Source: Cupriavidus campinensis (lineage in GTDB: Bacteria > Pseudomonadota > Gammaproteobacteria > Burkholderiales > Burkholderiaceae). From it: 61,372 bases of DNA. Positions 26,846-38,143 of the stretch are shown piece by piece (the first letter of the stretch is position 1; each line of letters opens with the position of its first letter). A program made the position numbers and the translations under genes. The notes beneath the pieces are model-generated. The model was given only the letters and a program-made list of their open reading frames with translations. It was not told the DNA's origin and made no database searches. The stretch is taken from the NCBI RefSeq assembly GCF_905397395.1, contig NZ_CAJPVH010000033.1, forward strand, positions 1-61,372, written 5' to 3'.

Positions 26846-27574
26846 TCAGAAATGCCGGGCGCCGTCGCAGCGTGAGCGTGGGAGCGGGTTTCCGGGCAGA
26901 GTCGACGGACCGCCCGTGATGGATGGGCGCCGTGGGCCGCCATAAGGCAATGGTTCCGGCAGATGTGGCCGGTCGGACTCGGGATGATACCGCACCGCCG
27001 CCGGCGCGGGCCGTTGCAGCAGGTCGGGCAGGAAGACCTCGGTCACCAGCATGGCACCGCCGCCGCGCCGGAACACCGAGCGCCGCGCGGGCAGCATCGG
27101 CACGTCCCGCATGGCCGGCACCACGCGGGCCAGGGCCTGCCGCAGCGGATGGTCCGGATGCAACCGCGCGAACTGGAACGGCTCGCGCCGCACGCGCGGA
27201 TCGACGAACAGCGCGCCGCCCAGCGGGCGCTCCCCCAGCCCGCGCAGGAACGGCCAGTCGCGCGGGGCATGATGCGGATCGACGATGCTATGGGCGAAGA
27301 TGGCTGGTATATCGTCGCAGATGAGCAGCACTTCGCGCGTGATAGCCGGCACCGGGCGGATCAGGCCGATGGCCTGCCATTCATCGGCAAACGGCCGTTG
27401 GAGCGACTGGGCCAGCCGCTTGACACGGAACTGCGCGGAAGCGGCCATCAGCCGGGCGGTGAGCGAGCCCTCGCCAATCACCCAGCGGCGCAGGTTGGAG
27501 GGGATGTCGGCGTCGAACGGCAAATGCGCCCGCCACGCGCCGGTGCGCGGCGTCCGGTACAGCGCATCGCTCAT
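26846..27574 (-). CDS. ubiC: Chorismate--pyruvate lyase
   Basis: Splits chorismate to 4-hydroxybenzoate, the first step of ubiquinone synthesis. The 242 residues fit UbiC with [68 protein letters not shown]. The C-terminus from about residue 190 is Pro/Arg-rich and poorly conserved. The start overlaps the esterase stop by four bases (ATGA). Confidence 0.9.
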   Translation of the reverse strand: MSDALYRTPRTGAWRAHLPFDADIPSNLRRWVIGEGSLTARLMAASAQFRVKRLAQSLQRPFADEWQAIGLIRPVPAITREVLLICDDIPAIFAHSIVDPHHAPRDWPFLRGLGERPLGGALFVDPRVRREPFQFARLHPDHPLRQALARVVPAMRDVPMLPARRSVFRRGGGAMLVTEVFLPDLLQRPAPAAVRYHPESDRPHLPEPLPYGGPRRPSITGGPSTLPGNPLPRSRCDGARHF

Positions 27575-28194
27575 GCCAGGTCCGGCCGGGAGGCGGAGGC
27601 GGGCAGCTTGCCGCCGGGACCATAGCCGCAGAAGGCGAGCACGTCGTCCACGTAGTCTTCGAACTCGCTGATACCGTGGTCGCTGCCTTCGATGATGCGG
27701 ATGTTGGCGCCGGGGCAGGCCTGGACCATCTCGCGGTAGTCGAGCACCTCGTCGCCCGTGGCAGCCAGCAGGTAATAGCGCGCCGGTTTAGTGACCTGTT
27801 CGACACGCAAGTCGAGCAATTCCTGAAGGTGGCTACGCTCCACCACCACCGACCCGCCGCCGTGATACAGCGGCTGCTCGCCGAGATACTTCTCCAGATC
27901 GGTCCATGGATGGATCGCCGGATTGAGCAGCACCGCGCGGCAGCCATGGCGCTCGGCCAGCCAGCGCGCGTAGAAACCGCCCAGCGACGAACCGATGATG
28001 GCGATGTCCGTCTCGCCCCCGGCGCGGGCGCCCCGGATGGCGGCCTCGGCCTGGGCAATGGCCTGCGCCGGCGAGACATTGAGCGTGGGGCAGGCAAAGG
28101 ACTTCTCCACGCCCCAGGCGCGCATCCGCTCCTGCACAAGCCGCGACTTGAACGATTGCGGCGAGGAGCGGAAACCGTGCAGATACAGCAGCAT
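27571..28194 (-). CDS. YqiA-like alpha/beta-hydrolase esterase
   Basis: A 207-residue cytoplasmic esterase of the YqiA/UPF0227 group. It has [16 protein letters not shown] at the N-terminus, the nucleophile elbow GSSLGGFYA, an acidic residue in [11 protein letters not shown] and the catalytic His in [10 protein letters not shown]. Native substrate unknown. Located between mpl and ubiC, overlapping ubiC by four bases. Confidence 0.88.
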   Translation of the reverse strand: MLLYLHGFRSSPQSFKSRLVQERMRAWGVEKSFACPTLNVSPAQAIAQAEAAIRGARAGGETDIAIIGSSLGGFYARWLAERHGCRAVLLNPAIHPWTDLEKYLGEQPLYHGGGSVVVERSHLQELLDLRVEQVTKPARYYLLAATGDEVLDYREMVQACPGANIRIIEGSDHGISEFEDYVDDVLAFCGYGPGGKLPASASRPDLA

Positions 28195-28218
28195 CGTCGG
28201 ACCCTTGTCGATTCTTGA

Positions 28219-29592
28219 TCAGGCGGCGAGCGCGTCGAGCAGCTTCTGATGCACGCCGCCGAATCCGCCATTGCTCATCACGAGCACATGGTCGCCGGGG
28301 CGGGCTGCGGCCGTGACAGCCGCGACCAGTTCGCCCAGTTCCTGATAAGCGGCAGCCTTGTCGCCAAGTGGCGCCAACGCCTCACCGAGGTTCCAGCCCA
28401 GCGCGTCCTTGCCCGACGGCGCGCCGTAGCCGAACACGAGATCGGCGCCTTCCAGGCTGGCCGGCAGTTGCGCGGCCATGACGCCGAGCTTCATCGTATT
28501 GGAGCGCGGCTCCAGCACCGCCAGGATGCGGGCGTTGCCCACCCGGCGGCGCAGGCCTTCGAGCGTGGTCTGGATGGCCGTGGGATGGTGCGCGAAGTCG
28601 TCATAGACCGTGATGCCGTTAGCCACGCCGCGCACCTCCATGCGGCGCTTGACGTTGGCAAAACGGCCCAGCGACTCGATCGCCTGTGCCGGCGGCACGC
28701 CCACGTGGCGGGCGGCGGCGATGGCGGCAATCGCGTTCATGCGGTTGTGGGTGCCTTGCAAGTCCCATACGACCGTGCCCTGCACCGCATCGCCGAACCA
28801 GACATCGAAGGCATCCTTGCCCGCCGGGGCGGGTGTCTGCGCATCGCTCTCTTTCCAGTCGCCCACGCCAAACTGCTCCACCTCGCTCCAGCAGCCGCGC
28901 TCCAGCACACGTGCCAGCGCCGGCTCCACGCCGTTCACGAGGATGCGGCCCTGACCCGGCACGGTACGCACCAGATGATGGAATTGCGTCTCGATGGCAG
29001 CAAGATCCGGGAAGATGTCGGCGTGATCGAACTCAAGGTTGTTCAGGATGGCCGTGCGGGGGCGGTAGTGGACGAACTTGCTGCGCTTGTCGAAGAAGGC
29101 GGTGTCGTATTCGTCCGCTTCGATGACGAAGAAGTCAGATGGCGTCAGTCGCGCGGAGATACCGAAATTCTGCGGCACGCCGCCGACCAGGAAGCCCGGG
29201 TTGTAGCCGGCGTCCTCGAGAATCCAGGACAACATCGACGTGGTGGTCGTCTTGCCGTGCGTACCGGCCACGGCCAGCACCCACTTGCCATTGAGCACGT
29301 GCTCGCCCAGCCATTGCGGGCCGGAGACGTACGGCAGGTTGCGGTCGAGAATGGCCTCCATCAACGGATTGCCGCGCGAGACCACGTTGCCGATCACGAA
29401 CAGGTCCGGCTCCAGCGAGAGCTGCGACGGGTCGAAGCCTTCGATCAGGTCGATGCCCTGGGCTTCCAGCTGGGTGCTCATGGGCGGGTAGACGTTGGCG
29501 TCGCAGCCGGTCACGCGGTGACCCGCCTGCCGGGCGAGGACCGCAAGGCCGCCCATGAAAGTACCGCAGATGCCGAGGATGTGAATATGCAT
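28219..29592 (-). CDS. mpl: UDP-N-acetylmuramate:L-alanyl-gamma-D-glutamyl-meso-diaminopimelate ligase
   Basis: Peptidoglycan recycling enzyme joining the murein tripeptide to UDP-MurNAc. The 457 residues from the ATG at 29592 start MHIHILGICGTFMGGLAVLA and contain the ATP loop VAGTHGKTTTTSML, VIEADEYDTAFFDKRSKF, and the C-terminal VYDDFAHHPTAI and LEPRSNTMKLG. Functionally paired with AmpD, also in the window. First gene of the minus-strand operon. Confidence 0.95.
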   Translation of the reverse strand: MHIHILGICGTFMGGLAVLARQAGHRVTGCDANVYPPMSTQLEAQGIDLIEGFDPSQLSLEPDLFVIGNVVSRGNPLMEAILDRNLPYVSGPQWLGEHVLNGKWVLAVAGTHGKTTTTSMLSWILEDAGYNPGFLVGGVPQNFGISARLTPSDFFVIEADEYDTAFFDKRSKFVHYRPRTAILNNLEFDHADIFPDLAAIETQFHHLVRTVPGQGRILVNGVEPALARVLERGCWSEVEQFGVGDWKESDAQTPAPAGKDAFDVWFGDAVQGTVVWDLQGTHNRMNAIAAIAAARHVGVPPAQAIESLGRFANVKRRMEVRGVANGITVYDDFAHHPTAIQTTLEGLRRRVGNARILAVLEPRSNTMKLGVMAAQLPASLEGADLVFGYGAPSGKDALGWNLGEALAPLGDKAAAYQELGELVAAVTAAARPGDHVLVMSNGGFGGVHQKLLDALAA

Positions 29593-29725
29593 GGGATGCG
29601 TCGGGGGGAGATGGCTTGCGCCCGGGCGCCGGGCGGGATAGCGATCGATTGTACCCGAGCCCTCCGCCCCGACTGCGACACCTCGCCCCGGCACCACGAC
29701 CAAGCAAGCGGCGTATCATCGCGGC

Positions 29726-30418
29726 ATGTCCAGACGCAACATCCCCGACCCAACCCGCGTACGCGAGGAAATCGCCCAGGCCGCGGCCCGCATGATCGCC
29801 GAGGACGGTGCCGACTACGCCACCGCCAAGCGCAAGGCCGCCAGGCAGTTGCTCGGCGATATGCGCGTTGCGGGAGAATGGCTGCCCGATAACGACATGA
29901 TCGAGGAAGAAGTCCGCGCGTACCAGGCACTGTTCCATGCGGACAGCCAGCCGCGCATCCTCGCGCTACTGCGCCGGCTGGCCGTGCTGGCAATGGAGGA
30001 TCTGGCCAGTTTCCGGCCCTATCTGGTCGGCGCGGTGCTCAACGGCACGGCCACCGAGCATTCCGATGTCTATCTGCAATGCTTCTGTGACAGTCCCAAG
30101 GACGTCGCCCTGCATCTGCTGAACGCCGGCGTGGACTTCGACACCAGCGAAAGCCGGCACTTCGCCGGCCGGAGCGACGTGGAGACGCTGAGCTTCCTGT
30201 GGCGCGGCCAATGGCCGGCGGCGCGGGAATGCCGCACGCTGGCTGGCGAGGTCCGCGCGGAACTCGGCGCGCCGGTCGGCATTCATATTGCGCTGTACGA
30301 TGCCATCGACGAGCGCGGCGCCGTGCGGGCGGATGCCAGCGGGCGCGTCGCGCGTGCCGACCTGGCCGCGGTGCGCGCCCTGAGCACCGCCGAGCCCGCC
30401 GAACCGCCCGGGCCCTGA
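29726..30418 (+). CDS. Conserved hypothetical protein
   Basis: A 230-residue cytoplasmic protein I do not recognise. The N-terminal ~60 residues form a helical domain rich in Arg/Ala (TRVREEIAQAAARMIAEDGADYATAKRKAARQLLG), and the middle is more hydrophobic (RPYLVGAVLNGTATEHSDVYLQCFCDSPKDVAL). No signal peptide or membrane helix. It starts 133 bases from the divergent mpl start and is followed 37 bases later by the thioredoxin-like gene. Confidence 0.8.
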   Translation: MSRRNIPDPTRVREEIAQAAARMIAEDGADYATAKRKAARQLLGDMRVAGEWLPDNDMIEEEVRAYQALFHADSQPRILALLRRLAVLAMEDLASFRPYLVGAVLNGTATEHSDVYLQCFCDSPKDVALHLLNAGVDFDTSESRHFAGRSDVETLSFLWRGQWPAARECRTLAGEVRAELGAPVGIHIALYDAIDERGAVRADASGRVARADLAAVRALSTAEPAEPPGP

Positions 30419-30455
30419 TCCTCCGATTCCTCTCTCTATATAGATACCGCCCCAG

Positions 30456-31010
30456 ATGACCGCCTCCGCACCCGGCTCCACCCCCATCCGCCGCTCCCGC
30501 CTGGGCCTGTGGCTCGTCGTTGCCATCGTGGCTGCCGCTGGCGGCGCCATCGTCGGTCATTTCGCGCTATCTCCCAAGCCGGTGGCCGACCAGGCCGTCG
30601 AGACCTTCTTCCAGACCAGGCTGCCGGACCCCGCCGGGGCGGAACTGGACCTGTCCAAACTGCGCGGCAAGACCCTGGTGGTGAACTTCTGGGCCCCGTG
30701 GTGCGGCCCGTGCGTGGAAGAAATGCCCGAGCTGACCGCCTTGCATGGCGAATATGCCCAGCGCAACGTGGAATTCGTGGGCATCGGCATCGATTCGGCC
30801 AGCAACATCCAGCAGTTCCTCAAGAAGGTGCCAGTGGCCTATCCGCTGGCCGTGGCCGGCTTCGCAGGCACCGAGTTGTCGCGCAGTTTCGGCAACGCGC
30901 AGGGTGGCCTGCCCTATACCGTGGTCATCAATCCCGACGGATCGGTGAAATATCGCAAGATGGGCCGCGTGCACGCCGAGGAACTGCGCAAGGTGCTACC
31001 CGGCGCGTGA
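30456..31010 (+). CDS. TlpA/ResA-type membrane-anchored thioredoxin-like protein
   Basis: A 184-residue periplasmic thiol-disulfide reductase anchored by one N-terminal helix (LGLWLVVAIVAAAGGAIVG). The thioredoxin fold has the redox-active WAPWCGPCVEEMP and the cis-Pro strand LPYTVVINPDG. Likely role in reducing or assembling periplasmic thiol proteins such as cytochrome c; no specific partner nearby. Confidence 0.9.
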   Translation: MTASAPGSTPIRRSRLGLWLVVAIVAAAGGAIVGHFALSPKPVADQAVETFFQTRLPDPAGAELDLSKLRGKTLVVNFWAPWCGPCVEEMPELTALHGEYAQRNVEFVGIGIDSASNIQQFLKKVPVAYPLAVAGFAGTELSRSFGNAQGGLPYTVVINPDGSVKYRKMGRVHAEELRKVLPGA

Positions 31011-31222
31011 AATCGGGCTTCTGGGCCGAAACACGGCCCAACTGCCCGGGATCTCCGGCCAATGGGGTGATTTCCACCCCGATCTGACCGCTGGAACACC
31101 AAAATCCGTGAGAACACTCTGAAAAGCGTCCGCCACGCCACGTGGCCTTGTATCGCACGCTAGACAAATCCCTCTAAGCTACGGTAATCTCCGCGCAATT
31201 TCGTTGATCTGGTCGAGCTACC

Positions 31223-31708
31223 GTGTCTTCAACTCCCGCCGCCAACGGCGCTGCACGCTACCGGAAGGTGCTGGTCCTGCATGGACCGAACCTCAATCTG
31301 CTGGGCACGCGCGAGCCGCAGACGTACGGGCACACGACGCTCGCCGATATCAACGATGCGCTGGCAAAACGCGCCGCCACGGCTGGCCTGGATCTTGATA
31401 CGTTCCAGTCCAACCATGAAGGGGCGCTGGTGGATCGTATCCAGGCGGCACGCGGCGAGGGGGTGGACTTCATCCTCATCAACCCGGCGGCCTATACGCA
31501 CACCAGCGTGGCGCTGCGCGATGCCCTGGCCGGCGTGGCGATCCCGTTCGTGGAAATACATCTGTCGAACGTGCATCGCCGCGAACCGTTCCGTCATCAC
31601 TCGTATTTCTCGGATCAGGCCGTGGGCGTGATCTGCGGCCTGGGCTGGCAGGGTTACCTGCTGGCGCTGGAATACGTGCTGGGACAGACGGCGGCCCCGG
31701 GCAGTTGA
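31223..31708 (+). CDS. aroQ: 3-dehydroquinate dehydratase, type II
   Basis: Shikimate pathway dehydratase. The 161 residues show [19 protein letters not shown] with the catalytic region, [33 protein letters not shown] and [19 protein letters not shown]. It is followed 141 bases later by accB, an arrangement conserved across many proteobacteria. Confidence 0.96.
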   Translation: MSSTPAANGAARYRKVLVLHGPNLNLLGTREPQTYGHTTLADINDALAKRAATAGLDLDTFQSNHEGALVDRIQAARGEGVDFILINPAAYTHTSVALRDALAGVAIPFVEIHLSNVHRREPFRHHSYFSDQAVGVICGLGWQGYLLALEYVLGQTAAPGS

Positions 31709-31849
31709 AGGCTGCCCGCGCGCCGGCACAGCATCAGGAATGCCCGGACCCTGCCACGCGGCCAGCGCGGCAGACCAATCAATGACTCACCGCCGCCGTC
31801 TCCTTCCCGCGGAAGGAGACCGGACAACCCGATTCTGGAGGATAAGAAG

Positions 31850-32308
31850 ATGGACCTGCGCAAGCTGAAGACGCTGATCGACCTGGTGGCCGAATCCGGC
31901 ATCTCGGAACTGGAAGTCACCGAAGGTGACGGCAAGGTACGCATCGTCAAGGCGCCGCCCCAGGTGATCGCCGCCCCGATGGCCATGCCCCAGATGCAGG
32001 CCCTGCCGGGCGCTGCCCCCGTCGCCCCGGTGGCGCCGGCCGCTGCCGCGCCGGAAGCCGCCCAGGTGCCGTCGGGCCACGTGGTCACCTCGCCGATGGT
32101 GGGCACGTTCTACCGCGCGCCGTCGCCGGGCGCCGCTCCGTTCGTGAACGTGGGCGACACCGTCAAGGAAGGCCAGACCGTCTGCATCATCGAGGCCATG
32201 AAGCTGCTCAACGAAATCGAGTGCGACAAGGCCGGCGTAATCAAGGAAATCCTGGTCGAGAACGGCCAGGCCGTGGAATACGGCCAACCGCTGTTCGTGA
32301 TCGGCTGA
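31850..32308 (+). CDS. accB: Biotin carboxyl carrier protein of acetyl-CoA carboxylase
   Basis: Carries the biotin of acetyl-CoA carboxylase, the first step of fatty acid synthesis. The 152 residues have an N-terminal [21 protein letters not shown], a Pro/Ala-rich linker, and the biotinyl domain with the modified Lys in [19 protein letters not shown] site precedes the ATG. It is upstream of accC with a 195-base gap. Confidence 0.96.
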   Translation: MDLRKLKTLIDLVAESGISELEVTEGDGKVRIVKAPPQVIAAPMAMPQMQALPGAAPVAPVAPAAAAPEAAQVPSGHVVTSPMVGTFYRAPSPGAAPFVNVGDTVKEGQTVCIIEAMKLLNEIECDKAGVIKEILVENGQAVEYGQPLFVIG

Positions 32309-32503
32309 TGCCAGCCTGCCCGCCGCGCCCCCGTCGCCCGCGCCCCAGCGGCCCCGGCACGGGGACCGGGGCGGGCCTGCATCGCCCCTGCTCCCCCATG
32401 CTTGGCATGCTTCAGGCCGCCGCGTGGCGCCCTGCTTTGCAACACCGGCCCCGCGCCGGGGCCCGACTTGCCGGGCTGGCACCCGTTCTCGCAGAGAGAG
32501 ACC

Positions 32504-33871
32504 ATGTTTGAAAAAATTCTGATCGCGAACCGGGGCGAAATCGCCCTTCGCATCCAGCGCGCCTGCCGCGAGCTGGGTATCAAGACCGTGGTGGTGTACT
32601 CGGAAGCCGACAAGGAGGCCAAGTACGTCAAGCTGGCCGACGAGGCCGTCTGTATCGGCCCGGCGCCGTCCCCGCTGTCGTACCTGAACATGCCGGCCAT
32701 CATCTCGGCCGCCGAAGTCACCGACGCCCAGGCCATCCACCCGGGCTATGGCTTCCTGTCCGAGAACGCCGACTTCGCCGAGCGCGTGGAGAAGTCGGGC
32801 TTCGTCTTCATCGGCCCGACCTCGGACAGCATCCGCCTGATGGGCGACAAGGTGTCCGCCAAGCAGGCCATGATCAAGTCCGGCGTGCCGTGCGTGCCGG
32901 GCTCCGAAGGCGCCCTGCCCGACGACCCCAAGGAAATCCTGGCCACCGCGCGCCGCGTGGGCTATCCGGTCATCATCAAGGCCGCCGGCGGCGGCGGTGG
33001 CCGTGGCATGCGCGTGGTGCACACCGAGGCCGCCCTGATCAACGCCGTCAACATGACGCGCGAGGAAGCCGGCCGTGCCTTCGGCAACCCCGAGGTCTAC
33101 ATGGAGAAGTTCCTGGAGAATCCGCGCCACGTGGAAATCCAGATCCTGGCAGACCAGCATCGGCAAGCCATCTGGCTGGGCGAGCGTGACTGCTCGATGC
33201 AGCGCCGCCACCAGAAAGTGATCGAGGAAGCACCGGCACCGCACATCCCGCGCCGCCTGATCGAGCGCATCGGCGACCGCTGCGCCGATGCCTGCAAGAA
33301 GATCGGCTACCGGGGCGCCGGCACGTTCGAGTTCCTGTACGAGAACAACGAGTTCTACTTCATTGAGATGAACACGCGCGTGCAGGTGGAGCACCCGGTC
33401 ACCGAGATGATCACGGGCATCGACATCGTGCAGGAACAGATCCGCATCGCCTACGGCGAGAAGCTGCGCTTCCGCCAGAAGGACGTGCAGATCCAGGGCC
33501 ACGCCCTCGAATGCCGGATCAACGCCGAGGACCCGTTCAAGTTCACGCCGTCGCCGGGCCGCATCACCGCCTGGCACATGCCGGGCGGCCCCGGCGTGCG
33601 GGTGGACTCGCACGCGTATGATGGCTACTTCGTGCCGCCGAACTACGATTCGATGATCGGCAAGATCATCACGTACGGCGCCACGCGTGACCAGGCCATC
33701 GCCCGCATGCGCATCGCGCTGTCGGAGATGGTGGTGGACGGCATCCTGACCAATGTGCCGCTGCACCGCGAACTGATGCTCGATGCCAACTTCGTCGAAG
33801 GCGGCACCAGCATCCATTATCTTGAACACCGCCTGGCCCAGAAGGCCGTGGCCAAAGGCGAGAAGGCCTGA
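32504..33871 (+). CDS. accC: Biotin carboxylase subunit of acetyl-CoA carboxylase
   Basis: ATP-grasp enzyme that carboxylates biotin on AccB. The 455 residues from the ATG at 32504 begin [20 protein letters not shown], followed by [10 protein letters not shown] (ATP loop), [53 protein letters not shown]. The longer frame from 32402 is an artefact of the GC-rich leader. Confidence 0.97.
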   Translation: MFEKILIANRGEIALRIQRACRELGIKTVVVYSEADKEAKYVKLADEAVCIGPAPSPLSYLNMPAIISAAEVTDAQAIHPGYGFLSENADFAERVEKSGFVFIGPTSDSIRLMGDKVSAKQAMIKSGVPCVPGSEGALPDDPKEILATARRVGYPVIIKAAGGGGGRGMRVVHTEAALINAVNMTREEAGRAFGNPEVYMEKFLENPRHVEIQILADQHRQAIWLGERDCSMQRRHQKVIEEAPAPHIPRRLIERIGDRCADACKKIGYRGAGTFEFLYENNEFYFIEMNTRVQVEHPVTEMITGIDIVQEQIRIAYGEKLRFRQKDVQIQGHALECRINAEDPFKFTPSPGRITAWHMPGGPGVRVDSHAYDGYFVPPNYDSMIGKIITYGATRDQAIARMRIALSEMVVDGILTNVPLHRELMLDANFVEGGTSIHYLEHRLAQKAVAKGEKA

Positions 33872-33910
33872 GGCCCCGCCTCGGCCGGCATCGTCGCAGC
33901 AAGGAATCAC

Positions 33911-34834
33911 GTGGCTTTCCAGGAATGTGTGATCGAAATTGCGCAGGATCAGGCCGAGGCCTGGTCCGACGCATTGTTCGACCTCGGCGCGCTGTCGGTC
34001 TCGGTGGAAGACGCCGATGCCGACACGCCCGATGAGCAGCCGCTGTTCGGCGAGCCCGGGCTCGAGCCGACGCGGCTGGCCTGGAACCGCTCGCGCGTGG
34101 TGGCCCTGTTCGACGACGAGACCGACCCGGCGCTCGTGGTGGCTGCGGCCGCCAACGCGCTGAACGTCGATCCGGTGCCGGACTACGTGCTGCGCGCGGT
34201 GGAAGACCAGGACTGGGTGCGCCTGACGCAATCGCAGTTCGCGCCGATCCGCATTGGCGAACGGATCTGGGTGGTGCCATCGTGGCACGACGCCCCGGAG
34301 CCGGACGCCGTGGTGCTGGAGCTGGACCCCGGCCTGGCCTTCGGCACAGGCAGCCATCCGACCACGCGGCTGTGCATGCAGTGGCTCGAGCAGAACGTGC
34401 GGGCCGGCGAAACCGTGCTCGACTACGGCTGCGGCTCGGGCATCCTGGCCATCGTCGCCAAGAAGCTCGGTGCGGGCGATACGCTCGGCATCGACATCGA
34501 TCCGAATGCCGTGGAGGCGTCGCGCTATAACGCCGAACGCAACCAGGTGGCGGCCACCTTCGCGCTGCCGGATTCCGTATCTGATGCCACCTACGATCTC
34601 GTGGTGGCCAATATCCTCTCCAATCCACTCAAGCTGATGGCGGCCATGCTCAGTGCGCGCGTGCGCCCGGGCGGCCGGCTGATCCTCTCGGGCGTGCTGG
34701 AACGGCAGGCGGACGAAGTGGCCGCCGCCTACGCGCCCTGGCTGGCCATGTCGGTCTGGCGCAGCGAGGAAGGCTGGGTCTGCCTGCATGGCACCCGCGC
34801 CGACGCCGCCAGCTCCCCCGCCACCCCTTCCTGA
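33911..34834 (+). CDS. prmA: Ribosomal protein L11 methyltransferase
   Basis: Trimethylates ribosomal protein L11. The 307 residues comprise an N-terminal substrate domain ([22 protein letters not shown]) and a SAM domain with [38 protein letters not shown] and [13 protein letters not shown]. Starts 39 bases after accC and ends 9 bases before the zinc-ribbon gene. Confidence 0.96.
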   Translation: MAFQECVIEIAQDQAEAWSDALFDLGALSVSVEDADADTPDEQPLFGEPGLEPTRLAWNRSRVVALFDDETDPALVVAAAANALNVDPVPDYVLRAVEDQDWVRLTQSQFAPIRIGERIWVVPSWHDAPEPDAVVLELDPGLAFGTGSHPTTRLCMQWLEQNVRAGETVLDYGCGSGILAIVAKKLGAGDTLGIDIDPNAVEASRYNAERNQVAATFALPDSVSDATYDLVVANILSNPLKLMAAMLSARVRPGGRLILSGVLERQADEVAAAYAPWLAMSVWRSEEGWVCLHGTRADAASSPATPS

Positions 34835-34843
34835 TTCGACACC

Positions 34844-36406
34844 ATGGCTGCCGCCAAGCTTGTCACGCGTTGTCCGGCCTGCCGCACCGCGTTCCGGCTT
34901 GTGGCGGACCAGTTGCGTCTGCGCCAGGGCCTGGTCCGCTGCGGACAGTGCGATACCGTCTTCGACGCACGCGAACACCTGATTGAAGTGCCGGTACCGG
35001 CCGCTGCGCCCACGGCGTCTGCCGCGTCGACACCAGCGCCGGTGCCGACCACGGCCGGCCCGAGCGTGGCCGCCGCGCTGGCCCATGCCGAGCAGGCGCA
35101 GGCCAGCGCGCGCGCGCATGCACAGGAGTCGCCGTTCGACCCGGGCTTCGATCCCGGCTATGACGTGCCGGCGCTCGATTCGCCGACGATGATGATGCCG
35201 GAGGCCGAGCAGCCGCCGGTACGGGAAGAGCCAGCACCCGAGGTGCCGCCGGCGCCGCAGCCGGAAGTAGAACTGGGTCTGGCGCCGGAACATGAGCGGG
35301 AAGCCGAGCCGGAGCCGGCGGTGGAGCCGGAACCTGAGCCCGAACCCGAGGCGGAAGTTGCGCCCGGACCCGAGCCGGAACCTGAACCCGAACCGGAGTC
35401 GGAGCCCATAGAGGCAGCGGCGGCACCCGCCCCCTCGGCACCGTGGCCGACCCTCGATCATTCGGCCTTCGGCGACCCGGTGCCGGCCTCGCCAGCACCC
35501 GCCCCGGCCGTGCCGGCGCACTCGTCACTCGACCCCGCAGCAGCATTCGCGCCGGCCTCGGCCAGCCCACCGCCGTTAGGCGCGTACAGCGCCAAGGCTG
35601 CGTGGCCGCCGGTGCCAGCATCGAACCCGCCCGCCAACACCGAGCCGGTACGCAGCGCGAGCGAATACCTGCGTGCCGCCGATCCCACCGTGGCGCCGGC
35701 CGAGGAATTCGCGCGCGATAACGACGACGTTGCCGCATGGGCCAGTGCCGATGCGATCGATACGTCGCGTGAAGGCACGCCGGATGCCATCGCACGCGAA
35801 TCCACCACGCGCCACTGGATCCGCCGCGAAGTGCCGCCGGGCCCCGTCTTCGCCCCTGATTTCCTGCGCCACGCGCGCGACCGCGAACGCTCGCGCGCGC
35901 CGCGCGCCAAGGTGGTCGTGCCGGTCAGCAGGCGCGTCTGGGTACGCATCGCCGTGGTGCTGCTGGCCATCGGCGCGCTGCTGCAGGGCGCTTATCTCGG
36001 CCGCAGCCAGCTGGCTGGCCGTGTGCCAGTGCTGCGCCCGCTGCTTGAGGCCGCCTGCGCGCCACTTGGCTGCGAGGTGCCGCCCTGGCGCGACCTCGAA
36101 GCGCTGCGCATCGACAGCTCCCAGCTTCAGAAACAAGACGAAGCGACCGATGTTTACCAACTCGCCGTCACCATGCGGAACCAGGGCCGCGCCACCACCG
36201 CGCTGCCCGCGATCGAACTGGTGATGACCGACCTGCAAGACCAGCTGCTGCTGCGCCGCGTGCTGCAACCGGCCGAATACCTCGAGCCCGCGCAGCGCGC
36301 CTTCGCCACGCTGGGCCTGCGCGCGGGCAGCGAGCTGCCGGTTCGGGTACGATTCCGGACAGACCAGACAGCGGCCAACTACCGCGTGCTGATCTTCTAC
36401 CCCTGA
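34844..36406 (+). CDS. MJ0042 zinc-ribbon / DUF3426 membrane protein
   Basis: A 520-residue protein with three parts. The N-terminal MJ0042-type zinc ribbon ([10 protein letters not shown] ... [12 protein letters not shown], two CxxC pairs) occupies residues 1-45. A long Pro/Glu/Ala-rich spacer includes Glu-Pro repeats at about 140-190. The C-terminal DUF3426 unit has one membrane helix ([21 protein letters not shown]), then the exported domain with [25 protein letters not shown]. This architecture is common downstream of prmA in betaproteobacteria; function not established. Confidence 0.88.
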   Translation: MAAAKLVTRCPACRTAFRLVADQLRLRQGLVRCGQCDTVFDAREHLIEVPVPAAAPTASAASTPAPVPTTAGPSVAAALAHAEQAQASARAHAQESPFDPGFDPGYDVPALDSPTMMMPEAEQPPVREEPAPEVPPAPQPEVELGLAPEHEREAEPEPAVEPEPEPEPEAEVAPGPEPEPEPEPESEPIEAAAAPAPSAPWPTLDHSAFGDPVPASPAPAPAVPAHSSLDPAAAFAPASASPPPLGAYSAKAAWPPVPASNPPANTEPVRSASEYLRAADPTVAPAEEFARDNDDVAAWASADAIDTSREGTPDAIARESTTRHWIRREVPPGPVFAPDFLRHARDRERSRAPRAKVVVPVSRRVWVRIAVVLLAIGALLQGAYLGRSQLAGRVPVLRPLLEAACAPLGCEVPPWRDLEALRIDSSQLQKQDEATDVYQLAVTMRNQGRATTALPAIELVMTDLQDQLLLRRVLQPAEYLEPAQRAFATLGLRAGSELPVRVRFRTDQTAANYRVLIFYP

Positions 36407-36484
36407 TATCCAGCGCCCCGCCGCGCCGGCCCGGTCCGCACCGGACGGCGCGGACGAACATCCCATCCCAGTACAGGAGTGACC

Positions 36485-36985
36485 ATGAGCAATGTGACCC
36501 TCGGCGGCAACGCCATCGAAGTTGGCGGCAAGTTTCCCCAGGCAGGCGACAAGGCCCCCGACTTTTCCCTCGTGGGCAAGGACCTGAAGGATGTGAAGCT
36601 GGCCGACTTCGCCGGCAAGCGCAAGGTGCTGAACATCGTGCCGAGCCTGGATACGCCGGTGTGCCAGGCATCCGCGCGCAAGTTCAATGAAGCCGCCAGC
36701 ACGCTGGACAACACCGTGGTGCTGACCATCTCGGCCGACCTGCCGTTCGCCATGGGCCGCTTCTGCACGGCCGAGGGCCTGGCCAACGTGGTGACGCTCT
36801 CGACCATGCGCGGCGCCGAGTTCAAGAACGCCTATGGCGTGGACATCAAGACCGGCCCGCTGGCCGGCGTGACCGCGCGTGCCGTGGTCGTGCTCGATGA
36901 AAACAACGCCGTGAAGTACAGCGAACTCGTGCCCGAGATCAAGCAGGAACCGAACTACGACGCCGCCCTGGCCGCGTTGAAGTAA
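36485..36985 (+). CDS. tpx: Thiol peroxidase Tpx
   Basis: Thioredoxin-dependent lipid hydroperoxide peroxidase. The 166 residues have the peroxidatic Cys60 in PSLDTPVC and the resolving Cys94 in [12 protein letters not shown] at 36485 with CAGGAG just upstream; the GTG at 36479 is less likely. Followed by a strong terminator. Confidence 0.95.
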   Translation: MSNVTLGGNAIEVGGKFPQAGDKAPDFSLVGKDLKDVKLADFAGKRKVLNIVPSLDTPVCQASARKFNEAASTLDNTVVLTISADLPFAMGRFCTAEGLANVVTLSTMRGAEFKNAYGVDIKTGPLAGVTARAVVVLDENNAVKYSELVPEIKQEPNYDAALAALK

Positions 36986-37027
36986 GCTGCCGGAGGCATT
37001 CGGCATCACCGGTATCTGACAAGTACG

Positions 37028-37062
37028 AACGCCGCCCGTCTCTGCACGGGCGGCGTCTTTTT
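37028..37062 (+). terminator. Intrinsic terminator after tpx
   Basis: The stem CGCCGCCCGT / ACGGGCGGCG around a CTCTGC loop is followed by CTTTTT. Confidence 0.88.
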
Positions 37063-37096
37063 CAACCGTATCAACCGTATTCGATTGCGAGGAAGA

Positions 37097-38044
37097 ATGG
37101 CCAGCCTGATCTGTGGCTCCGTTGCCTACGACACCATCATGACGTTCGACGGGCGCTTCCGCGAACACATCCTGCCGGACCAGATCCACATGCTGAACGT
37201 GTCGTTCCTGGTGCCGGGCATGCGGCGCGAATTCGGCGGCTGCGCCGGCAACATCGCCTATACGCTCAAGATGCTCGGCGGCGAGCCGCTGATCATGGGC
37301 ACCGTGGGCGAGGACGCCGGTCCGTACCTGGATTACCTGCGCAACCTCGGCATCGTCACGGATCACATCCGCACGCTGCCGGAGACGTTCACCGCGCAGG
37401 CGATGATCACCACCGATCTCGACAACAACCAGATCACCGCCTTCCACCCGGGCGCGATGAGCCAGTCGCAGCTGAACAGCGTGCAGGACGCGCTGACGGG
37501 CGGCCGCCAGCCCGCCCTGGGTATCGTGGCGCCGGACAGCCGCGAGGGCATGCTGCACCACGCGCAGCAGTTCGCCGACGCCGGCATTCCGTTCATCTTT
37601 GATCTGGGTCAGGCCATGCCGCTGTTCAACGGCGAGGACCTGCGCCAGTTCATTGAACTCGCCAGCTACGTGACGGTCAATGACTACGAAGCGCAGGTCC
37701 TGCTGTCCCGCACGGCCTGGACCAGCGCCGAAGTTGCCGCCAAGGTCCGCGCGTTCATCGTGACGCACGGCGAGCGCGGCGCCAGCATCTTTGCCGATGG
37801 CCAGCAGTACGCCATTCCGGCCGTGCCCGCCGAACAGGTCGTCGACCCTACCGGCTGCGGCGACGCCTTCCGCGGCGGCCTGCTCTTCGGCATCGAAAAC
37901 GGGTTGGACTGGGAAACCACCGGCCGCCTCGCCTCGCTCATGGGCTCGCTCAAGATCGCCCGCCAGGGGCCGCAGAACCACTGGCTCTCGCGCGAGGACA
38001 TCGGCAACCGGTTCCAGTCCGCATTCGGGTACCGCTACGCGTAA
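37097..38044 (+). CDS. PfkB-family carbohydrate/nucleoside kinase
   Basis: A 315-residue ribokinase-like kinase. It starts MASLICGSVAYDTIMTF, has the N-terminal glycine pair region FGGCAGNIAYTLKMLG and the C-terminal catalytic signature DPTGCGDAFRGGLLFG with the base Asp. The composition resembles bacterial adenosine kinase-type proteins, but the substrate cannot be fixed from sequence. GAGGAAG precedes the ATG at 37097. Confidence 0.88.
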   Translation: MASLICGSVAYDTIMTFDGRFREHILPDQIHMLNVSFLVPGMRREFGGCAGNIAYTLKMLGGEPLIMGTVGEDAGPYLDYLRNLGIVTDHIRTLPETFTAQAMITTDLDNNQITAFHPGAMSQSQLNSVQDALTGGRQPALGIVAPDSREGMLHHAQQFADAGIPFIFDLGQAMPLFNGEDLRQFIELASYVTVNDYEAQVLLSRTAWTSAEVAAKVRAFIVTHGERGASIFADGQQYAIPAVPAEQVVDPTGCGDAFRGGLLFGIENGLDWETTGRLASLMGSLKIARQGPQNHWLSREDIGNRFQSAFGYRYA

Positions 38045-38143
38045 CCCGGACGCTGCCCGGCGCCGCGCCCACCGGGCTGCGGTGTCCGGCCAGCCTCCGC
38101 GAACGTTGCGGACGCGCGGGTCTTTACGGGAAGGAAGTCAATC

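Noticed and set aside
31787..35521. 1244-codon minus-strand frame across accB, accC, prmA and the zinc-ribbon gene
   Set aside because: Spans four well-identified plus-strand genes and has shadow-type composition.
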